Origin: Acetobacteraceae bacterium
GTDB lineage: Bacteria; Pseudomonadota; Alphaproteobacteria; Acetobacterales; Acetobacteraceae
Length of the DNA stretch: 29,674 nucleotides
Direction: 5' to 3'
NCBI GenBank assembly: GCA_003164305.1
Contig: PLSZ01000281.1
Coordinates: 1 to 29,674 of the forward strand
Numbering within the stretch: the first letter of the stretch is position 1; every line of letters starts with the position of its first letter. Below the pieces are notes generated by a model that was given only the letters and a program-made list of their open reading frames with translations, was not told where the DNA came from and searched no databases. The translations under genes were made by a program, and so were the position numbers. Below, piece by piece: positions 25,025 through 29,674 of this stretch.

Positions 25025-26110
25025 TCAGCTTACCGGCAGAATCTTCGCCAGCGACAAGCCGCTGTCGGCGGAAATCAATTGGTACGACTCCTGCAATTGC
25101 GTTTCCATCAGCGACAGATTGGATAATGTCGCGGCCATATCGACGTTCGTCGCGGTCGATAATTGTCCGGTCAGCGCCGTCTGCGTATCGCCCAATGTGG
25201 TGCTGAGCGATGTCAGACTGGATTGTTGCTCACCAAGAATACCAACGTCTGTGTTCATCGCGGTAATCGCTCCCGTGACACTCGTTTGCGTGTCGGCGAC
25301 CAGAGGTGCGAAATTTGGATCACTGACCTGAGCGCTGCTCATGGATCCGACCGTCGCCAAAGCGCGCATCAGGTCGAGCATGTAAGAACCGGTGGTCGAG
25401 GTGCCGGAAGAAACCGGTCCGATATTGGCGCTCGCCAGCAAACCCAGTGTGCTCGACTGTCCATCTCCGGTCGCCACCGCCGGTGGAGTCAACGAACTCG
25501 CCGGCTGCGCCAGATAGGTGGACGAAAATGGCGACGTGCCGACCGACGTCGAACTCGCGATCGCCAGGGTCGCCGCGACCGTCGCGGCGGCGCCGTTGGC
25601 GGTGAGGTTGCCGACCGCCGTGGAGATTTGCGTGTAAAACCCGGACGAGGTGATCTGGTCCGGATCGGGCACCGGCGGGTTCGAGGTATCCTGGCCAGCG
25701 AACACATACACGTCGCCGTATTGGCTATCCAACAGATCGGCGACCTGTGCCAGATCGCCGCGCGCGTTCGCCGCGACCGTATCGACCGCGGACGGCGTCA
25801 ACCCGTCCAGTGTGGGCATTTCCGCCAACAGAGCAGCCGCGATCGAGCCGATTTGCGTCATCGCGGTTTGCGTGATCTGGGCTGGCCCGCTGGCGGCGGC
25901 GATATTGGTCTGCGCGAGCTGCAGACTATCGACCTGTGGCGCCAGCGACAACGCGATCGAGGCAGTGCCACCAAGCCCGGAGTAGGTGTTGGAAATCAGG
26001 CCGCTGCTGGCCTGTTCTGTCAGCGTATCGAAGTTCTGTTTGATCTGTGTCAGGCCGGCAGTCAGTTGCCCCAGCACCGGAAATCCAATGCCGGACAGCG
26101 CACCGCTCAT
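25025..26110 (-). CDS. flgL: Flagellar hook-associated protein 3 (hook-filament junction), FlgL-like
   Basis: A 361-residue protein that links hook and filament. The N-terminus (VLGQLTAGLTQIKQNFDTLTEQASSGLISNTYSGLG) is a flagellin-like D0/D1 helix. The C-terminus has the matching helix VDMAATLSNLSLMETQLQESYQLIS. A Gly/Ser/Thr-rich middle region of about 180 residues varies between species. The segment GDVYVFAGQDTSNPP is typical of FlgL. The start at 26110 makes an ATGA overlap with the flgK stop. No cysteines and low tryptophan content are usual for axial proteins. Confidence 0.9.
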   Translation of the reverse strand: MSGALSGIGFPVLGQLTAGLTQIKQNFDTLTEQASSGLISNTYSGLGGTASIALSLAPQVDSLQLAQTNIAAASGPAQITQTAMTQIGSIAAALLAEMPTLDGLTPSAVDTVAANARGDLAQVADLLDSQYGDVYVFAGQDTSNPPVPDPDQITSSGFYTQISTAVGNLTANGAAATVAATLAIASSTSVGTSPFSSTYLAQPASSLTPPAVATGDGQSSTLGLLASANIGPVSSGTSTTGSYMLDLMRALATVGSMSSAQVSDPNFAPLVADTQTSVTGAITAMNTDVGILGEQQSSLTSLSTTLGDTQTALTGQLSTATNVDMAATLSNLSLMETQLQESYQLISADSGLSLAKILPVS

Positions 26111-27633
26111 TGCACCACCTGCAGCAATTGCGTGAACATCGCCTGCACGGTGCTGATGACGCGGGCGTTGACGCCGTATGCGTTTTCCAACTGGATCATA
26201 TAGGACATCTCGGTATCCATATTCACGCCGGATATCGCGGTCAGGTTGCTGTTCAACGTCGTTTGCACCGCCTGTTCGGTGGTCAGCTGGCTGCTCGCCG
26301 CCGCGCTGACCGCGGCCTGAGCCGCCACGAGAGCGGTCGCGTTATCGCCCAACGTCGCGGGCGCGGCGTACGGCGCGTTGAGCGTGCCGTCGGGACCAAG
26401 GCCCGTGGTGTTGCCAGGCGTTTGCGCCACGCCCGACTGTGCCTGGGCGCCCAAAGCGTAGTCCAGCACTCGGTTGATCAACGTGGTGAACCCAGCTGGT
26501 CCACCCGTCAGGTTTGTCGTGAAGGCGGACGCGCCGGCCGCCGAGCCCGCGACATCCTGCGTCCCATCGCGCACCATCGAAGGCGTCGCCTGCACCGCGG
26601 GGTTGACCTGGATCTCTGACGCGAACCCGACATAGCCCGATTGCACCGGTGTCCCGCCGCCCGCCGGGACATTCCCGTTCGGGTCGGAGAACAATGTTAG
26701 TCCCTGCGCCTGGAACCGGCTGGCGAGCGATTGGGAAAATTCATCGAGTTCACCTTGAAATGTCGGAAGCGTCGTGTCGCGCAGCGTGACGTTGGCGCCC
26801 AGGGAACCGCCTTGCAATTGGCTGGTGATGTCGATGCCGTCGAGAGTGATCCCCGGAATGGTGCCGCTGGCGAGCGAGGCGCCCGCGCCGATCGTCGCGC
26901 CGCTGGTCAGCAGGGGACCGGTGCCCGCGCGGGTCGGCAACTGCGTGCCCGATGGCGTGGTGACCAGCATGTCACCGTTCGGTTGAACGAGGGTCTTGAT
27001 GCCGACGATGCTGTTGAGGGAGTCCACCACGGCGTCGCGTTGATTCTCGAGACCCGCCGATGATTCTCCGGCGATCCGCGCGGCGATGATCTGGTCGCTG
27101 ATCGTGCCGATCTGACTTAAATCGGTGTTTATGCTCGACACCGCGGTGACGATGCCGTTCTGCGCGGCCTGACGCTGTTGCGTGTACGCATCGCTCAGCG
27201 TGTTGATACCGGTGGTCAGGTTGCCGGCCGCCGCGATCACGGCGGATTGTTGAGCGGCGCTGGAGGGATCGCCGAGCAGGGTCGAGAAAGCGTCCTGCAC
27301 CGCGCCGAGCAGACTGCCTAGATCGTTGCTCTGGCCGGGCGTTCCTTGCAGGGCGTCGATCGTTTGCAGACTGGTGGTGGTGGTGGTCAGCCCGGCGACC
27401 GTGCTGTCCTGCTGGAAGGCCGATTGTTGCAAAGCGAGATTGATCGACCGCGTGGCCGCTTCGGTCTGAATGCCCAGAGGCTGGTCGCCGGCGACAAGAC
27501 TGATCTGATTCGACGTTTCGACACTGTAATCGGGTGTGCTCGCGTTGGCGACATTGTTCGATACCAGCCCGAGTTGGGCATTGATGTTGCCGAGGCTCGC
27601 GGTGGCGATCGACAGGGAGCTGTCGAGGCTCAT
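26107..27633 (-). CDS. flgK: Flagellar hook-associated protein 1 (FlgK)
   Basis: A 508-residue axial protein of the first hook-filament junction zone. The N-terminal motif SLSIATASLGNINAQLGLVSNNVANASTPDYSVET matches the rod/hook axial family (the LxxxSNNIANxxTxGY pattern). The C-terminal segment SGVNMDTEMSYMIQLENAYGVNARVISTVQAMFTQLLQVV is the family helix. The middle is rich in Thr/Gly/Ala. The start at 27633 is 3 nt from the flgE stop and the stop overlaps flgL, so hook and junction genes are one operon. Confidence 0.93.
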   Translation of the reverse strand: MSLDSSLSIATASLGNINAQLGLVSNNVANASTPDYSVETSNQISLVAGDQPLGIQTEAATRSINLALQQSAFQQDSTVAGLTTTTTSLQTIDALQGTPGQSNDLGSLLGAVQDAFSTLLGDPSSAAQQSAVIAAAGNLTTGINTLSDAYTQQRQAAQNGIVTAVSSINTDLSQIGTISDQIIAARIAGESSAGLENQRDAVVDSLNSIVGIKTLVQPNGDMLVTTPSGTQLPTRAGTGPLLTSGATIGAGASLASGTIPGITLDGIDITSQLQGGSLGANVTLRDTTLPTFQGELDEFSQSLASRFQAQGLTLFSDPNGNVPAGGGTPVQSGYVGFASEIQVNPAVQATPSMVRDGTQDVAGSAAGASAFTTNLTGGPAGFTTLINRVLDYALGAQAQSGVAQTPGNTTGLGPDGTLNAPYAAPATLGDNATALVAAQAAVSAAASSQLTTEQAVQTTLNSNLTAISGVNMDTEMSYMIQLENAYGVNARVISTVQAMFTQLLQVVQ

Positions 27634-27636
27634 GGT

Positions 27637-28959
27637 TTATTGTTTCATGTTGATCGTCGCCTGCAACATGTCGTTCGCCGTGGTGATCACCTTGGCGTTC
27701 GCCGAGTAAGCCTGTTGCGCGACGATGAGTTGCGAGAATTCCGTTGCGATATCGACGTTGGAGCCTTCGACCGAGCTGACGACGATACTGCCGGCGCCGT
27801 TGGTGTTCGCGGCATCGGCCAGTGGCGTGCCCGAGTTGGTGGTCGCGGTGAATGATTGGCCATTTTGGCCTTGCAACGCATTTGGCGCGTTGAACGTGAT
27901 CAGCGGCACCTGGGCGATCGTCGTTGTTTGGCCGTTGTTGTAATTCACGACAACGTTGCCGTTCGCCTGCGTGGTGACGCCGGAATAGCTGCCAGGCGGC
28001 ACGCCATCCTGGCTGATGCCCTGCAGATCGTATGTGGTCCCGGCATACTGCGTCAGCCCGGAGGAGCCACCATAAGTTCCGAGGTTCAGGTTGACCGTCT
28101 GCGGTCCTTGCCCGAAATCCATCGACATCGACATCGTGGCCACCCCGCCCCCGGTATAGCCGTTCGTGGCGATCGTTCCGGTGACCGAGCCAATCTGTCC
28201 GATCGTGCCGGACGCGACCGCGTTGCCGCTGACCACGGGCCCAAATTGAACATCGGCGGTGCCCACGGCGGGCGTGGCGGCGTCCGGCGCGGTGATCGTC
28301 ACGGTCCAGTCGTCGGTCGCGTTCTGGCTCCACCCCAGAGTGACGGTGTGCGCCGTGCCGAGCGAGTCATAGACAGTGATATTCGAAGAAATCGGCGACG
28401 CGGCGGTGCCGGTTCCAGCCGCCGGCGTGGCGGGGAGGTTCGCTGACAACGTGACATTTTGCGTGGCCACGGGATTGAGCGCGGTTTGCGTGATCTGAAT
28501 GGGTGCCAAAGTATTTTCGTTGACCACGCCGGTGACCTTATCGACCGGCCAGCCATTCAGATACTCTCCCGCGCTGTTGACCAGATAGCCCTGGCTATTG
28601 AGGGTGAAGTCGCCGGCCCGTGTGTAAAACTGCTGGGGATTGAAGGTCGGTTGGCTCGCGACCTCTCCGGTCTGCTGGGACACCGCGAAAAACCCCTGGC
28701 CGGCGATGGCGAGGTTCAGCGGGCTGTCGGTCTGCGTGATGGCGCCTTGCACGTTGTTGACGTAGTCCGGCTGAGCGACGACCGCCCCCGGTTGGTTCTG
28801 CGACGGCGTGCTGGTGGTCAAATAATCGACGAACGATGTATCGACGCGCTTAAATCCGTCGGTCTGACTGTTGGCGACGTTGTCGCTGATATTGCCGAAC
28901 GCGTCCGATTGCGACGTCAGACCGCTGATCGCGCTGTTCATCGCGCCGAAGATAGACAT
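27637..28959 (-). CDS. flgE: Flagellar hook protein FlgE
   Basis: A 440-residue subunit of the flagellar hook. The N-terminus MSIFGAMNSAISGLTSQSDAFGNISDNVANSQTDGFKR is the rod/hook axial signature. Central hook domains include NLAIAGQGFFAVSQ and FYTRAGDFTLNSQGYLVNSAGEYLNGWPVD. The C-terminus VEGSNVDIATEFSQLIVAQQAYSANAKVITTANDMLQATI is diagnostic. ATG 28959 is chosen for its AGGAG about 8 nt upstream; 12 extra residues in the open frame would cross that site. It is the first gene of the flagellar operon, preceded by a sigma-54 promoter candidate. Confidence 0.95.
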   Translation of the reverse strand: MSIFGAMNSAISGLTSQSDAFGNISDNVANSQTDGFKRVDTSFVDYLTTSTPSQNQPGAVVAQPDYVNNVQGAITQTDSPLNLAIAGQGFFAVSQQTGEVASQPTFNPQQFYTRAGDFTLNSQGYLVNSAGEYLNGWPVDKVTGVVNENTLAPIQITQTALNPVATQNVTLSANLPATPAAGTGTAASPISSNITVYDSLGTAHTVTLGWSQNATDDWTVTITAPDAATPAVGTADVQFGPVVSGNAVASGTIGQIGSVTGTIATNGYTGGGVATMSMSMDFGQGPQTVNLNLGTYGGSSGLTQYAGTTYDLQGISQDGVPPGSYSGVTTQANGNVVVNYNNGQTTTIAQVPLITFNAPNALQGQNGQSFTATTNSGTPLADAANTNGAGSIVVSSVEGSNVDIATEFSQLIVAQQAYSANAKVITTANDMLQATINMKQ

Positions 28960-28994
28960 TGTGGAGGCTCCTGATGGTTGCCTGGAGCTGTCCA

Positions 28995-29010
28995 CGCAAG
29001 CCGTGTGCCG
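28995..29010 (-). promoter_or_regulatory. Candidate sigma-54 (-24/-12) promoter for flgE
   Basis: On the coding strand CGGCACACGGCTTGCG, close to the consensus TGGCACG-N4-TTGC. The invariant GG (29009-29008) and GC (28997-28996) are separated by exactly 10 nt. The start of transcription would fall near 28985, about 26 nt before the flgE start and just ahead of its AGGAG. Sigma-54 control of hook genes is well known in Caulobacter and other alphaproteobacteria. The 164-bp gap 28960-29123 holds no gene. Confidence 0.6.
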
Positions 29011-29123
29011 AAACCCGAATCCGCGCGAAACGGCTGTTTCTGGGCCAGGAGCGCCCTGCTGCGAAAGCCACGCGATGCGGCCGCGGCACGCGTTGCCCGG
29101 CAGATTTTGCCCGGCGGGAGCGT

Positions 29124-29674
29124 TCAGTCGGGGTCGCGACCTCGAACTGACGCATAGCCGCCGCCGAACGCCGCGTCACGCTTCTGGAACGCCGATTTCA
29201 CGCCGTGCTCGCGCATATGCGCCTTGAACGCGACGGCTTTGGGCGCGAGGTGACCGCGTGCGTCGATCTCGGCGCCAATTCGTTGCAAGGTGCGAGCGCC
29301 CATCAACTCGAGGCCCAGATTGACCAGCCGCTTGTTGGCGGACAGCAAATGCGGATCGACGAGGCCCATGCGACCGGCGAGGCGCATCACCTCATGTTCC
29401 AGTTCGGCGGCGGGGTACGATTTCAGCGCGAGGCCGATTTCCGCGGCATCCTTGCCGGTCAGGGAGTCGCCTGTCAGCAGCAGGCGTTTCGCCCATTGCG
29501 GGCCGCAATGATAGAGCCACATGCTGCCCGGCGGCGTGCCCAGATCGCGGACCGGTGGAAAGCCAATGCGTGCGTCGTCCGCGACGATGATCATGTCGCA
29601 GAACCAGGCAAGTTCCGTCCCGATTCCGATGCACGTCCCATGCACCTGAGCGATCACCGGCTTGTGCATGTCGA
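29124..29674 (-). CDS. Enoyl-CoA hydratase/isomerase family protein (N-terminus outside window)
   Basis: C-terminal part of a second crotonase, 183 codons visible, with its beginning beyond the right edge; the MHKPVIAQVHG methionine is probably internal, because crotonases have about 100 residues before this point. The second oxyanion-hole segment is GTCIGIGTELAWFCDM, where the first catalytic-glutamate position is kept (GTEL). At the second position, the usual FGxPE reads IGFPP. The C-terminal AFQKRDAAFGGGYA is typical for the family. The gene is separated from flgE by 164 bp and is probably not part of the flagellar operon. The substrate is unknown. Confidence 0.88.
   Translation of the reverse strand, partial: DMHKPVIAQVHGTCIGIGTELAWFCDMIIVADDARIGFPPVRDLGTPPGSMWLYHCGPQWAKRLLLTGDSLTGKDAAEIGLALKSYPAAELEHEVMRLAGRMGLVDPHLLSANKRLVNLGLELMGARTLQRIGAEIDARGHLAPKAVAFKAHMREHGVKSAFQKRDAAFGGGYASVRGRDPD

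Overview
The window looks like a chromosomal segment of a motile, GC-rich alphaproteobacterium. The best guess is Rhodospirillales/Acetobacteraceae. This rests on the FlbT/FlaF regulator pair beside a short flagellin, the hemC / tsaD / rlmJ / gpsA neighbourhood, and the overall codon style. It is inferred from gene content, not from a database match.

Layout. (1) 117-3747, minus strand: a tightly coupled operon of a two-domain ABC permease, its ATPase and a crotonase-fold protein that lacks both classical catalytic glutamates. (2) 3951-5549, plus strand: a divergent FAD-dependent dehydrogenase. (3) 5471-12344, minus strand: a large accessory two-gene unit, an SNF2-type helicase (1012 aa) overlapping an Eco57I-like N6-adenine methylase (1281 aa). 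Size, order and motifs resemble the drmD-drmMI half of class 1 DISARM, but no drmA, drmB or drmC is present on either side. (4) 12345-14683: a decay zone with a 16-bp tandem repeat, a perfect 21-bp hairpin, a G6P dehydrogenase pseudogene (two internal deletions plus a nonsense codon), an intact HAD-like phosphatase and the C-terminal scrap of an IS4-family transposase. (5) 14684-19220: housekeeping genes hemC (minus) and tsaD, rlmJ, gpsA (plus), separated by minisatellite-like and palindromic repeats. (6) 19494-28959, minus strand: a flagellar cluster in the order flgE, flgK, flgL, flagellin, flbT, flaF, then a TPR-methyltransferase and a TPR-GT41 glycosyltransferase that probably modify flagellin. 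A well-spaced sigma-54 promoter candidate lies before flgE. (7) 29124 to the right edge: a second crotonase, cut by the window.

How it fits together. The flagellar block follows the late-assembly order: hook, hook-filament junction, filament, post-transcriptional flagellin control, then putative filament modification. The helicase-methylase pair sits next to a dead zwf and an insertion-sequence remnant, which fits a genomic-island junction. It is the best candidate for an unusual system here: either a reduced DISARM or a stand-alone helicase-methylase defence or modification module.
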